Assembly (NCBI GenBank): GCA_964030475.1
Contig: CAXIPT010000018.1
Location: 317,533-381,532 of the forward strand
DNA: 64,000 nucleotides
Direction of reading: 5' to 3'
Source: Tethya wilhelma
Lineage: Eukaryota > Porifera > Demospongiae > Tethyida > Tethyidae
The first letter of the stretch is position 1. Every line of letters begins with the position of its first letter. Positions 40,206 to 49,044 of this stretch are shown here, piece by piece. A program made the position numbers and the translations under genes. Below the pieces are notes generated by a model, which was not told the origin of the DNA, made no database searches, and saw only the letters and a program-made list of their open reading frames with translations.

Positions 40206-40479
40206 TAGTGACGTCATTTCCTAGAAATATACCGGAAAAATTTGTCCTAAATATTGGAATGTACACGTGGCACACTGAGCCAGCTGGCTGTACGTGACCA
40301 AAGACAGAGTTTCTAGGGTAAGTTCGGGAGCTGAGTCCGAACATGTTGATAGTTTCTTCGTATGGCGGACATCTATGGTGGAGTTTGCACGTTATTTATT
40401 TTCTTTTCCTTGTCTCAGGTAGCGGACTAGCTCATGCTAGCTATCAGTGGCTGGCTGTGCAGCGTAGAACTCAGTGAAT

Positions 40480-40732
40480 ACTATGGCAAGTGCCATAAGT
40501 ACCTGCGAGCACCTGATTGGTCCGGAGAGTACCAAACATGGCATTGAGCCATCAGTGCTTCTATCATTTGGCGGAGGTACAGATGGTAACTAACAGGCTC
40601 GTGCTTGAATTAGTGAGATTCAAGAACATGCATAGTAAGTGTACATATAAACATTTATATGGGTGGGTCAAGGATTTGTTTGGAAGTAAATGGCCTGAGC
40701 GGCAACCTCCAAACCAACAGGCTATGGTTTGA
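40480..40732 (+). CDS. Possible first coding segment of the 41-43 kb gene
   Basis: Frame 40,517-40,732 contains VTNRLVLELVRFKNMHSK then TYKHLYGWVKDLFGS, a coherent helical segment on the same strand 100 bp before the coiled-coil ORF. A stop (40,730) and frame change lie between them, so either an intron or a lesion separates them. A different frame starting at 40,482 (MASAISTCEHLIG) overlaps. Start and exon structure are uncertain. Confidence 0.4.
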
Positions 40733-40735
40733 AGT

Positions 40736-41128
40736 ATCGAAAGAATATCTGCTGGTTTAAGCAAGCTTAAAAAGCTACCAATCTCATCAACCGATAGGTC
40801 ATCAAAGAGAGAAGAGTACTTGCAAAGTGATTTTGTTCTTCCTCAGCTTGGTTTTCATAGGGGAAGAGTGGTTAAATTCAGTACAGCAAGGGTACCGAGT
40901 AAAAGTGAGAAGGAACTAAAGCAGCAGATGTATTCCATCACTCGGAATGCCAACAAACGATTGAAACGACGGGAAGATGCTATTGCCAAACAAAGAGCCT
41001 GTATCGAATCACAGAAAGAAAAGATCAAAGTATACGAGAGAAAGCTACAAGGTGCTGAAACCAAATTATCTGAGCTACGAGCAAAGATTAGCCGCGTTAA
41101 TCACCGTGCTGCGAATGGACAGTTTTAA
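40736..41128 (+). CDS. Unnamed transposase-like gene, N-terminal coiled coil
   Basis: Open frame from about 40,736 (SIERISAGLSKLKKLP) through VVKFSTARVPSKSEKE, SITRNANKRLKRREDAIAKQ and ERKLQGAETKLSELRA to NHRAA. It is basic, then strongly coiled-coil. A small deletion near 41,112 shifts the frame; the protein continues in the next ORF. The fragment at 32,003 shows the undisturbed order (HRATYWRSK) at the equivalent place. Confidence 0.6.
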   Translation: MERISAGLSKLKKLPISSTDRSSKREEYLQSDFVLPQLGFHRGRVVKFSTARVPSKSEKELKQQMYSITRNANKRLKRREDAIAKQRACIESQKEKIKVYERKLQGAETKLSELRAKISRVNHRAANGQF

Positions 41129-43436
41129 ACAGCAGGCATCTGACAAAAAAACTGAACTTTTAGAGGAGATTAAACACCTAAAACAAGAAGTGTCATCACT
41201 AGATTCAAATAATGCAGAATTGAATGAAGCCATTGAATCTATAGTTTCCTGTGAGGAAGTTACCACTTTTGAGGGTGGGAAATATACAGATGACGTTCGA
41301 GCCTGTGTATATGAGTTGCTATCTTTAAAAGTAGGTGTACGTAATGTAGCACCCATAATTCGATGTGTTATGAAAAATATTGCTCATAAGTCAGTAAGCC
41401 GCTTACCAAGCCATGGTTTGACATGCCAAATGATTCTGGAATCATTAGCTGTTGCACAGGCACAACTAGGAGAAAAACTAGGAGGAAGCCTTGAGCACCA
41501 TACTCTGCAGACAGATGGTACTACCAAATTTGGTAGTCACTTTGCGACGTATGATGTTAGAACTTCTGAAAATCAGCCTGCTTATACTCTTGGTATTAGG
41601 CATGTTTTTTCTGGTTCTGCAATGGACACATTAGACACATTTAAGGAAATACTTGATGACATTGACTGTGTACAACAAGCTATTGGAAAAGATGCTGTAT
41701 CTGCAAAGATAATTACAAAGATAAAAAACACCATGTCTGATAGGCATTCTGCGGAAAAACGTTTTAATGAGCTTCTTTTTGATTACAGAGAGGAGTTGCT
41801 TCCTTCAGTTGTTGAAAATTGGGATCTAATGACCAATGAGGAAAAAGAGCAACTAACAAGAATGAACAATTTTTTTTGCGGCCATCACTACATTGTAGGT
41901 TTAGCTGACTGTGCGGAAGAGACACTAAAAGTATGGGAAGTTCAGAACTCCGAAACAGGAAGTGGATCTTCAACTCAGGGTGCTTTGAGTTCAGACTCCT
42001 CAACCACACCCACAGCAAGTTTCTCTGGCTCCTCAACCACACCCACAGCAAGTTCCTCTGGCTCCTCAACCACACCCACAGCAAGTTCCTCTCGCTCCTC
42101 AACCACACCCTCAGCAAGTTTCTCTGGCTCCTCAACCACACCCTCAGCAAGTTCCTCTCGCTCCTCAACCACACCCTCAGCAAGTTCCTCTGGCTCCTCA
42201 ACCACACCCACAACAAGTTCCTCTGGCTCCTCAACCACACCCACAGCAAGTTCCTCTGGCTCCACACATGCATCCAATTCTTCTCGAGCATGTAACTCTT
42301 CAAACACCCAACGGCTCATTCGTACAGCTTGCAAACATCGTGGAAGCCAAATGCTGTTTCGTACGTACATGAGAAAGCTAGGTGTGTACCAAATTCCTCT
42401 TGCCCATTTTGTTGGAAACCGTTTTAACATTATTTTTTATGATGGTGGTGGTGTCTACTATCTGCATGAGCATATGATGCATTTTATCGAGAGCAGAGAT
42501 GCAAATCTCCTCTTGCAAGCTGTACTCTCTGACCTTAAGAACCCTATTAACATTGCTGGATGCAGGGCACTAGGGTTGATAGACAAGATAGTTACTGACC
42601 CACTTTGGCGGAAACTTTTAGAATCCTCAGCCTCCATTCTGCAAATGAGCAGTGTCTATAGCAGAGTAAAGCAAAAATTTGATGATTGGAGTTTAGACTC
42701 ATCTCCAATACTCAATGGAACAATTTCATTAGAGGATTGCCCTAATATATACCGAGATGAAGTATGGGATGCTCTAATTGAGTCAAATGAAACTGATCTA
42801 ACAACTCAAGAAATACTGCAACTTTTGTTTGGATCATTCTCAACAACACAGAGATTGTTATTAGATCACCTACCTGGCAATTCAGTAACAGATCCTTCAA
42901 TTGTCAAAGAGACAGCTAGTGTGCCAACAACCAATGTTGCACCAGAGAGAGACTCTGCTGTTTTAGACAGAATGATTCGTGAGAAACCAAATGCTCACTT
43001 GGCTGCATTGGAATCTATGATCTTGTATTCCCACAACAAATCATCACTTTGGCTACAACAAAAGACACAAGAAGAGCGGCAACAACTCCTCCATGCAGCT
43101 ATGAATCTTGCTCCAATTATCCGTGAAAAGTTCAAGGAGAGAAGATTACAGCTAGAAAGAAGAAGAGAAGAAGCTCTTATGAAAAGGCAACAAGAAGTTG
43201 CCAAGAAAGAATTAAAATGTGTCCAAGAAAGAGAAAAACTTACAACAGAAATTGCAACAGTTGGTTTGTGGACCAATAGAGCTGCTGTCGAAAGTGGTCT
43301 TTCACGTTTGTCTAAAAAATCAGACAAATTAAAGGCACTTAAACTTCAAATTAAGTTCCGCTTAAAAGTTCTTATCCTGATAAATCAGTGTATAAGTTTT
43401 CTAAGAATGGAAAGCAGCATTCAATATCTGAGTTGA
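41112..43436 (+). CDS. Unnamed transposase-like protein, main domain
   Basis: Part of an 819-residue frame; about the first 45 residues (40,977-41,111) are out of frame. The true part starts near MDSFKQQASDKKTELL. Features in order: a coiled coil; a small domain (FEGGKYTDDVRACVYELLSL); LQTDGTTKFGSHFATYDV and NTMSDRHSAEKRFNELL, each with a conserved Asp as in RNase H-fold transposases; NNFFCGHHYIVGLAD; eight 11-residue Ser/Thr-rich repeats; LAHFVGNRFNIIFYDGGGVYY; and a Glu/Arg-rich coiled coil (KERRLQLERRREEALMKRQ). I recall similar uncharacterised proteins in fish and cnidarians but cannot name the family. A frame change near 43,362 leads into the last ORF. Confidence 0.65.
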   Translation, partial: RMDSFKQQASDKKTELLEEIKHLKQEVSSLDSNNAELNEAIESIVSCEEVTTFEGGKYTDDVRACVYELLSLKVGVRNVAPIIRCVMKNIAHKSVSRLPSHGLTCQMILESLAVAQAQLGEKLGGSLEHHTLQTDGTTKFGSHFATYDVRTSENQPAYTLGIRHVFSGSAMDTLDTFKEILDDIDCVQQAIGKDAVSAKIITKIKNTMSDRHSAEKRFNELLFDYREELLPSVVENWDLMTNEEKEQLTRMNNFFCGHHYIVGLADCAEETLKVWEVQNSETGSGSSTQGALSSDSSTTPTASFSGSSTTPTASSSGSSTTPTASSSRSSTTPSASFSGSSTTPSASSSRSSTTPSASSSGSSTTPTTSSSGSSTTPTASSSGSTHASNSSRACNSSNTQRLIRTACKHRGSQMLFRTYMRKLGVYQIPLAHFVGNRFNIIFYDGGGVYYLHEHMMHFIESRDANLLLQAVLSDLKNPINIAGCRALGLIDKIVTDPLWRKLLESSASILQMSSVYSRVKQKFDDWSLDSSPILNGTISLEDCPNIYRDEVWDALIESNETDLTTQEILQLLFGSFSTTQRLLLDHLPGNSVTDPSIVKETASVPTTNVAPERDSAVLDRMIREKPNAHLAALESMILYSHNKSSLWLQQKTQEERQQLLHAAMNLAPIIREKFKERRLQLERRREEALMKRQQEVAKKELKCVQEREKLTTEIATVGLWTNRAAVESGLSRLSKKSDKLKALKLQIKFRLKVLILINQCISFLRMESSIQYLS
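41998..42262 (+). repeat. 33-bp coding minisatellite, 8 copies
   Basis: Eight in-frame units of 11 residues (SSTTP-T/S-AS-F/S-SG/R). The repeat number does not disturb the frame. It forms a flexible linker between the two halves of the unnamed protein. On minus the same repeat makes a spurious Trp/Leu/Arg-rich ORF. Confidence 0.9.
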
Positions 43437-43720
43437 AACAAAATCTTTTCAAGCTTCTAATAGAATCTGACGAAGAAACTGATCATTCTGATCCACTACA
43501 GTGTGATAAGTTTTTGGCACAGCCTCAACTTCTTGTTGGTCAACGAATTCGCCATCAGTTTGAGGTGGATGGAAACCTTTCATGGTATGAAGGTACTGTT
43601 TTGGCACTGGATGCCCATTCCAATGATTTTAAAGTAGCGTACGATGGTGAAGATGATACCTATTGGTTTCCTCTACTCGAGGACATGACTGCAGGAGAAT
43701 TGTTTGTTATTTCTGATTAA
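43388..43720 (+). CDS. Unnamed transposase-like gene, C-terminal Tudor-like domain
   Basis: The frame reads VYKFSKNGKQHSISELKQNL, then LVGQRIRHQFEVDG, LSWYEGTVLALD, FKVAYDGEDDTYWFPLLEDM, ending FVISD. The pattern (G..I.H.F...W..G.V......V.YDGE...F.LLED) suggests a small Tudor/SH3-like barrel. It continues the preceding ORF after a one-base frame change near 43,362. It may help recognise chromatin or DNA-bound partners. Confidence 0.6.
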   Translation: MYKFSKNGKQHSISELKQNLFKLLIESDEETDHSDPLQCDKFLAQPQLLVGQRIRHQFEVDGNLSWYEGTVLALDAHSNDFKVAYDGEDDTYWFPLLEDMTAGELFVISD

Positions 43721-43888
43721 TTTTGTTTGAATCTTGTTAACAAAATGTCATAATAATACTTGTTATATTATACTTATTATCGTACATAGCTAATTATTGT
43801 GACAGTCATAGCATTAACTAAAAATAATAATTATTATTGAGTGTAGCTGTCGGCTTCATGGTGATGACATTCAGTCATAGCATATTCT

Positions 43889-44208
43889 TCAACAAAAATT
43901 GAGTTTAGATGTTGGCTCCATGGTGATTACAGTTCGAATATGTGGAATGTATTCTGTCTTTGCTAGGTACTTGGCAATTATTTCTTTGTTGCTTATAGAC
44001 TTTACATGAACAGTTCTTAGATTTTCAGGACTAGGTAGATCATTGGTTTCAAACAAAACATTGATTTCCCCATCTGAAATCCATACACAATGCACCTTGT
44101 CCACGTTGTAAGTCTACAGAGATATATGAAACAATTTTTGCAACCAGTATAAGCAATTATCACATCATTGGCATTCTTTTCAAAATTAGCTAAACATTTA
44201 TGAAACAC
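43889..44208 (-). CDS. Unrecognised minus-strand coding segment
   Basis: Reads VDKVHCVWISDGEINVLFET then SPENLRTVHVKSISNKEIIA and EYIPHIRTVIT to a stop at 43,889. An upstream frame (44,208-44,110: ANFEKNANDVIIAY) may join it across a very short GT-AG interval or a frameshift. The peptide looks coding and lies convergent with the 41-43 kb gene, 170 bp after it. It may be the end of a second gene of the same mobile element. No known domain was recognised. Confidence 0.35.
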
Positions 44209-44764
44209 ACTGTGACAATCCTGTCAGTCGAGAAGGATTTATGCTGAGTCAGCTCAGTAGTTTTGAATTCGAATTCGACTTGTATGTAAAATACCTATAC
44301 AAATTCTAGTATACCGTGGCTGACGACTAGTCTGCTGGCACTATACATCACATGCAAATCTCTGTGACTCCCCTGACGGTTTTCCCAAGTTAGATCCAAC
44401 TGAACATGATTCATTCCCGTAATCACCATATCCCTCCTCCTTCATGTGTAAGTAGCAACTTAGTTTGTATACCTGATTTGGCTTAGCCATCTGAAATTCC
44501 GAATCTGCTTGTCCCCAGGCCAGCCTGACCAGCAACGTGCATTCGTTTTTGAGCTGTCTTCCAAAATTTGACCGGAATTCAAATAATTAGGTATTGTGCC
44601 ACACCCATATGGGCGTGTTATAGAAATCGATCGGAGAAATACGCACAAAGACTTTCCCCATTTTACAGCCATTCTAAACATATCATTAGAATCCTTATTT
44701 TATCAGCTATTGATTGGTAATATTTCCTTCTAAACAAATATAAGTTTTTGAAATGGACTGACTA
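44209..44764. other. Gene-poor stretch
   Basis: Two overlapping minus frames (44,341-44,535 and 44,460-44,681) show no recognised domain. One (LVRLAWGQADSEFQMAKPNQ) ends at a CAG/GTATAC that could be a splice donor, but there is no supporting partner exon. Confidence 0.35.
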
Positions 44765-45180
44765 AACTATACTTAGTAGACTTACTTACCTCGTTGGTGA
44801 GTCCTCCTGGAAGGCTCTCTGGTCTTCTGTGTCTTTGAAAAAGCCCCAAAAGTAAATTTTAACTAGTGCGTCGACTTACTTCATGCATATTCTGATACTA
44901 CATGAAAATTGTACCACAAACATAAATTGTTTGTAACACGGATAGTATACGGAGTTCGTGTACTCGCACTTAGCAACGTATTTGCTCACGTTTTTTGCGA
45001 GTAAAATTGGAACGAACGGTCGGTATATTTGAGCTCATATCTCCAAAACTATAGAGCCTAGCCGCTTCAAATTTGGAATATAGCTAGCTGCAATGACGTA
45101 GATTACTTTGCAATTGCTAACTCAAAATTCGCGGAAAGTACTACATGGTCGGTTTTCGCAAATTTGGTCACAAATTTGCA
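44765..45180 (+). repeat. MITE family D, copy 1
   Basis: Shares gtagacttacttacctcgtt, cctcctggaaggct, ttcatgcatattctgatact, gagctcatatctccaaaact and ggtcggttttcgcaaatttg with 49,453-49,850, 59,525-59,880 and 62,600-62,950. A fragment is at 57,365-57,425. The outer end reads ..aatttggtcaca, a possible terminal repeat. Confidence 0.65.
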
Positions 45181-45527
45181 ATGAAAGTTGTGGGGGAAAG
45201 AAGCTAAGCGCTTCTTATTATGGGCAATAAGTATTAGCTAAACTATTTCCTACAGTTAGAATAGCTATAGATGCATGCATTAATATTGGGCGCTTATATC
45301 TGCGCCATTTATAGCCTAGTTACTCTAGTTATACATTAGCTATTCTCATTGCAGTTTAGGTTCCGTAGGGTTAAAAATTTGCGTAATCACGTGATATTTT
45401 CTGGCGCGCTTTTGGCGGTAGATATACAACGGATTTTGATTGCGTTCGAATTTCCGTTCCGTACTTTTCCGTGCACGCCCGGAAAGGTACGTAACGTGGA
45501 ATTCCGGAACGGGGGCTTTTTAGCCAC

Positions 45528-45839
45528 GTGCCATGGCACGTGGTATATGAAAAAGAGTGTAGGAAGATGGACCGGGAAATGGATAATCCATGTCCAATCT
45601 TAGTTGATAGTGATACTGTCGAGGCCGACTATTTGTCAGATGGCAAAAGTTTACCTGATTATGATTCAAGCTCTAGTCATCAGTTCGACTCAGAGTACAG
45701 TCATACTGATAGTACTAGTAGTAGTCGAATGCCATTTTGTAGCTCGTTTCAACCTCCATTGCCTCCACTCCCCCAAGCACAGTCAATGTACTACGCAAAG
45801 TCGCAAACTTCTATCCACCACCGTCTAAACTACCATTAA
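45528..45839 (+). CDS. Accessory ORF of the 45-49 kb transposon, part 1
   Basis: 103-residue frame; the likely start is the internal MDREMDNPCPILVDSD (about 45,567). It is acidic and Ser-rich (SLPDYDSSSSHQFDSEYSHTD). It may join the next segment through an intron: 45,840-45,945 lies between them, contains stops, and ends in tgtgcag, a plausible acceptor. No known domain. Confidence 0.45.
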   Translation: MPWHVVYEKECRKMDREMDNPCPILVDSDTVEADYLSDGKSLPDYDSSSSHQFDSEYSHTDSTSSSRMPFCSSFQPPLPPLPQAQSMYYAKSQTSIHHRLNYH

Positions 45840-45939
45840 GTGTTCAAGCTGGATATGAAGTCGAGGTGAGAGATGAGTGTGCATGCCTGTACTGATGAGT
45901 GTGCATTATTAACATCCTGTATCCTTATTAAATTATTTT

Positions 45940-46697
45940 GTGCAGTGTACGTCACGTAATAAGACTAGGGTTACTTCTGTTCCTGGCATTGCATCTGAGT
46001 TGAGTCAAGTGTTTAACTATAGAATAAAGGTGATTAAGAGTTCGAAGAAGTCTGAGTTTAGCATTAAGTCACTTTCTTTTCAGACATCTGTTTCAACAGT
46101 CAGTGAGCTGAAGAAAATCGTAAAGGAAGAAATCGGTCCAATTAAGGATGATTTATTAGGTTACATAGAGCCTGGTCATGGTCAAAAGGGTAAAATGAGG
46201 CAATTGAGTACTAATGAAGATTTGAGGGAGATGTATATACTGTGCAAGCGTAAACGTGAGGCACTGTTATGGTGCTACACCTTCAGCGGAACCAGTGATA
46301 TTCCTAGTCGCAAAAGTCCAGCACAAGACACTTCTCAGGCTCTTACTTCAGCTAAGCGTCAAGCTATAGCTCAAAGTATCAATGACGTTGAAGATATATC
46401 ATCAAAAAGCTAAAAGAAAAACATGGTGATTCTTACTCAGTTGAAAAGTTGAACTGTTGGGCTCATTTGCTTAATATTGGCAAGCATAGTTCATTTGACC
46501 AACCTCCAGACTTCCCATTTTTTAATAAACCAAAGAAAATTACTCAAAAGGCTACTACTAGTGTCAGTGGTGATTCTCCTTCAAGACCAATTAAGCAAGT
46601 GGCATGCACTCTTGAATGCAGGTGTTATTGACCAGGCTCAATATGAGGAGCTAAAGACTACAATTTTGAATGATTTGAAAGGCTTTAATCCGAAGTA
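45940..46697 (+). CDS. Accessory ORF of the 45-49 kb transposon, part 2
   Basis: The frame to 46,413 has VSELKKIVKEEIGPIKDDLL, GQKGKMRQLSTNEDLREMY and KREALLWCY. It continues after a stop or shift with KEKHGDSYSVEKLNCWAHLL and SSFDQPPDFPFF (46,414-46,540). It ends as WHALLNAGVIDQAQYEELKT to a stop at 46,697. The KHG-x-x-YS...WA...H-x-S-x-D-x-PP pattern recalls small uncharacterised proteins next to transposases in other animals, but I cannot name the family. The two breaks make this copy non-functional. Confidence 0.5.
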
Positions 46698-46833
46698 ATA
46701 TTTGACTTACTAACAATCATTGTACTTACGTGCATGCATGTGCATGTTATAATGATGATAATTTTTGTTAAAAATCAGTGATGTTATCAAGTTTAGATAA
46801 AATTTATTTAATAATAATAATGATGTGTAATAG

Positions 46834-47806
46834 TTACAGTGGATACCCCGAGTCTGTAATCCAGGCATTGCACATGTCACTACTAATCGAATCAAATGCT
46901 GCTTTCATGATAGTTTCGATGGAAACTACTGATTGCATTAAAAGAGAATCATGTTTCTTCAGATATGTCTTGACATAGTTAAAGGCCTCCTCAATAGGAT
47001 TATAGTTGGGGCTGTATGGAGGAAGAAAGATCACTAGTATTCCTGTTTGGTAAAGCAGGTCTTTAACTTCTAGTATGTGGTGAATTGAGCAGTTGTCCAA
47101 TATTAGTACTGAATTCGGATTTGTTCCATTGAATGGCATTAAATTCGGAATCTGAGAAAATCAAATTCCAGCAACACTTCCTGTATATGTCTCAGCTGCT
47201 AGTATGCCATTACATGTTAGTGCAGCAATGAAATTGACTCTCTGACCTCTAGCAAGCATTCGGTGTGGAACAGGAGTACATCCACTGACTGCATAGCCAA
47301 ATTTGCGAGCATGATCCTTCTTATTAGCACCTGTCTCATCAACAAACACAAATTGTTCTCTTGCAAACAAAAAACAGTGTGCCATAAATGCTCCACGAAG
47401 TTTGTGACACCTCTGCAATGCAACTTGCTTCACTTTCTTTCTTGTAAATCCATATCTTCTAAGAAGCCTACATATAGTTGCTTAAGACACCTGTACTGCT
47501 GTTACCATGAATTGCTTGACATATTTCATGCAAATATAAAGTAGGGTTCTCCAAAATCAATCCTATGACAATTAATTCAGAATGCTCATCAAGTGCACGA
47601 AGATCCTGCCTGATCCTCTTTGCATTTGGTAAAGATACTTCTCCTCTTAATTCAAATTGCTTAAAAATTCTATGAGCAGTGCTAGTCGCAATATTCAAAT
47701 CTCTTGCTATTTCAAAAAAAGTAAGCCCCCTTCCTATTCGTTGATACACAACACATAGTCGTATATCACTGGAATAGGCTCTCTTTCTTCCCGGTTCGGC
47801 TGACAT
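46834..47806 (-). pseudogene. Tc1-like (DDE_3) transposase, one frameshift and one stop
   Basis: Starts MSAEPGRKRAYSSDIRLCVV with a helix-turn-helix region (FFEIARDLNIATSTAHRIF). A frame change near 47,480 is followed by RRYGFTRKKVKQVALQ, FVDETGANKKDHARKFGYA (first catalytic Asp) and MLARGQRVNFIAAL. After an in-frame TGA at 47,158 come SVLILDNCSIHH (second acid) and FLPPYSPNYNPIEEAFNYVK (third acid, Glu). The order and motifs are those of IS630/Tc1-type enzymes. It ends at 46,834. Repairing neither lesion is implied; the copy is dead. Confidence 0.88.
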
Positions 47807-47842
47807 TTCAAATTTGAAAATTCCCGCTAGCCAATCAACATT

Positions 47843-47878
47843 GCGCAGCGCCGCGCCGCGCCGCGCCGCACCACGCGC
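47843..47878. repeat. GC-rich (GCCGC)n block between divergent transposases
   Basis: A run of gccgc units (cgcgccgcgccgcgccgcac), extremely CpG-rich against AT-rich surroundings. It lies 37 bp upstream of the Tc1-like transposase start and 55 bp upstream of the Merlin exon 1 start. It could be part of a transposon promoter. Confidence 0.8.
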
Positions 47879-47932
47879 GAACTGCGTAATTTCCTAACGC
47901 AAGTGAAATCCGTTGTAAACCTAACAAGTGCT

Positions 47933-48129
47933 ATGGCTGTCCAAGGTCCATTATGGCTCAGCCAAGAACACTGTACTTACAAGAGACTGATCAGAGAGGT
48001 GCTGGTTGACCAAGATACGATGATCAATTGGTGCAAGCAGAGTGGTTTGCTTGCACGGAGGCAAGAATGCAGCCGGTGCAACAAAGACATGCTGTGGGAA
48101 AAGCACAGCACTGGTGTTGATGGTTACAG
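47933..48129 (+). CDS. Merlin transposase exon 1 (copy 2)
   Basis: Begins MAVQGPLWLSQEHCTYKRLI and contains MINWCKQSGLLARRQECSRC and a second Cys region, ending DGYR at a CAG/GTATAC donor. The Cys pair and WC..GLL pattern are typical of the N-terminal zinc-binding part of Merlin and IS1595-like transposases. The junction to the exon 2 reading seen in copy 1 (W-R-C-P-V-S) is seamless. The intron (48,130 to about 48,308) carries the GGAT microsatellite. Confidence 0.75.
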
Positions 48130-48308
48130 GTATACAGACTATATTGAATGGACTGACAGATGGATGGATGGATGGATGGATGGATGGATGGATGGATAGC
48201 TAGCTACAATGTGCAAACATTTGTGTGTATATACAGACAGACAACAAAAAACAAAATAAAACAATTAATTAGTACAAAAAATTTAATATTAAAATAACAT
48301 ACTACATG

Positions 48309-49044
48309 TCCTGTGAGTGCATGCACACGAATGAAATCAATTCGGACAGGCTCTTGGTTTAGTGGCAGTCATCTTTCCATTGAGAAAATTCTCGAGATCA
48401 CATTCCTGTGGTGAGAAGATCTAGAGCAGAGGGTGATTATGAAATGAGTTGGAGTTGCCGAGCACACTATTGTAGATTGGTGCCACTTTTGTAGGGAGGT
48501 ATGTGCAACATGGTATAATGACCATACCGGAGCTGACAAAATTGGCGGACTTGGGACAGTAGTTAAAATAGATGAGTCGATGTTTGGGAAGAGGAAATAC
48601 CATGTTGGCAGGGTGACACAGGAAGAGTGGGTTCTTGGAGGAATAGAGCGGGGTACAGATAACATGTTCATGGTGATCGATGGTTGATTCCCGTGATGCA
48701 GCTACTCTGCTTCCCATCATTCAACGTTATGTGAAACCCGGCACAACTATTCACACCGATCAATAGGCTGCATACAATCTATGGGATACACTCGTTATAC
48801 TGTAAACCACTCTATCAACTTTGTAGACCCATGCAGTTACAGGTGCATACACACAGTCCATCGAGGGTAGTTGGTATGCGGCCAAGCGTAAACTGAAAAG
48901 GGGTCATGGAACTAGCAAACAACTGTTTCCCAGTTACCTGGTGCATGGAGTACATGTGGAGGAGAAAATATGGAAGAGTTTTCACGTTTACTAACTTTAT
49001 ACGACACATTTCTTACGTTTATAAGGTGAAACCTAATAAACAGT
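48309..49044 (+). pseudogene. Merlin transposase exon 2 (copy 2), decayed
   Basis: Inverted copy of 31,099-31,829. Relative to copy 1 it has lost 10 bp that include the splice acceptor (near 48,307) and another 10 bp near 48,779. It has three 4-bp insertions (about 48,677, 48,831 and 48,944) and several point stops, including one at the second catalytic block (HTDQ followed by a stop). It cannot make transposase. Confidence 0.85.

Noticed and set aside
42000..42262. Regular repeats considered as a CRISPR-like array
   Set aside because: Units are contiguous with no unique spacers, in frame within a protein, and the genome is eukaryotic.
41764..42430. Minus-strand and alternative plus-strand ORFs rich in repeated Trp-Leu-Arg or Leu-Leu-Asn-His units
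   Set aside because: They are shadows of the 33-bp coding minisatellite; only the plus frame has conserved-looking flanking domains.
40206..44300. Search for terminal inverted repeats around the unnamed 41-43 kb gene
   Set aside because: No inverse of tagtgacgtcatttcctag was seen downstream, so element limits cannot be stated.
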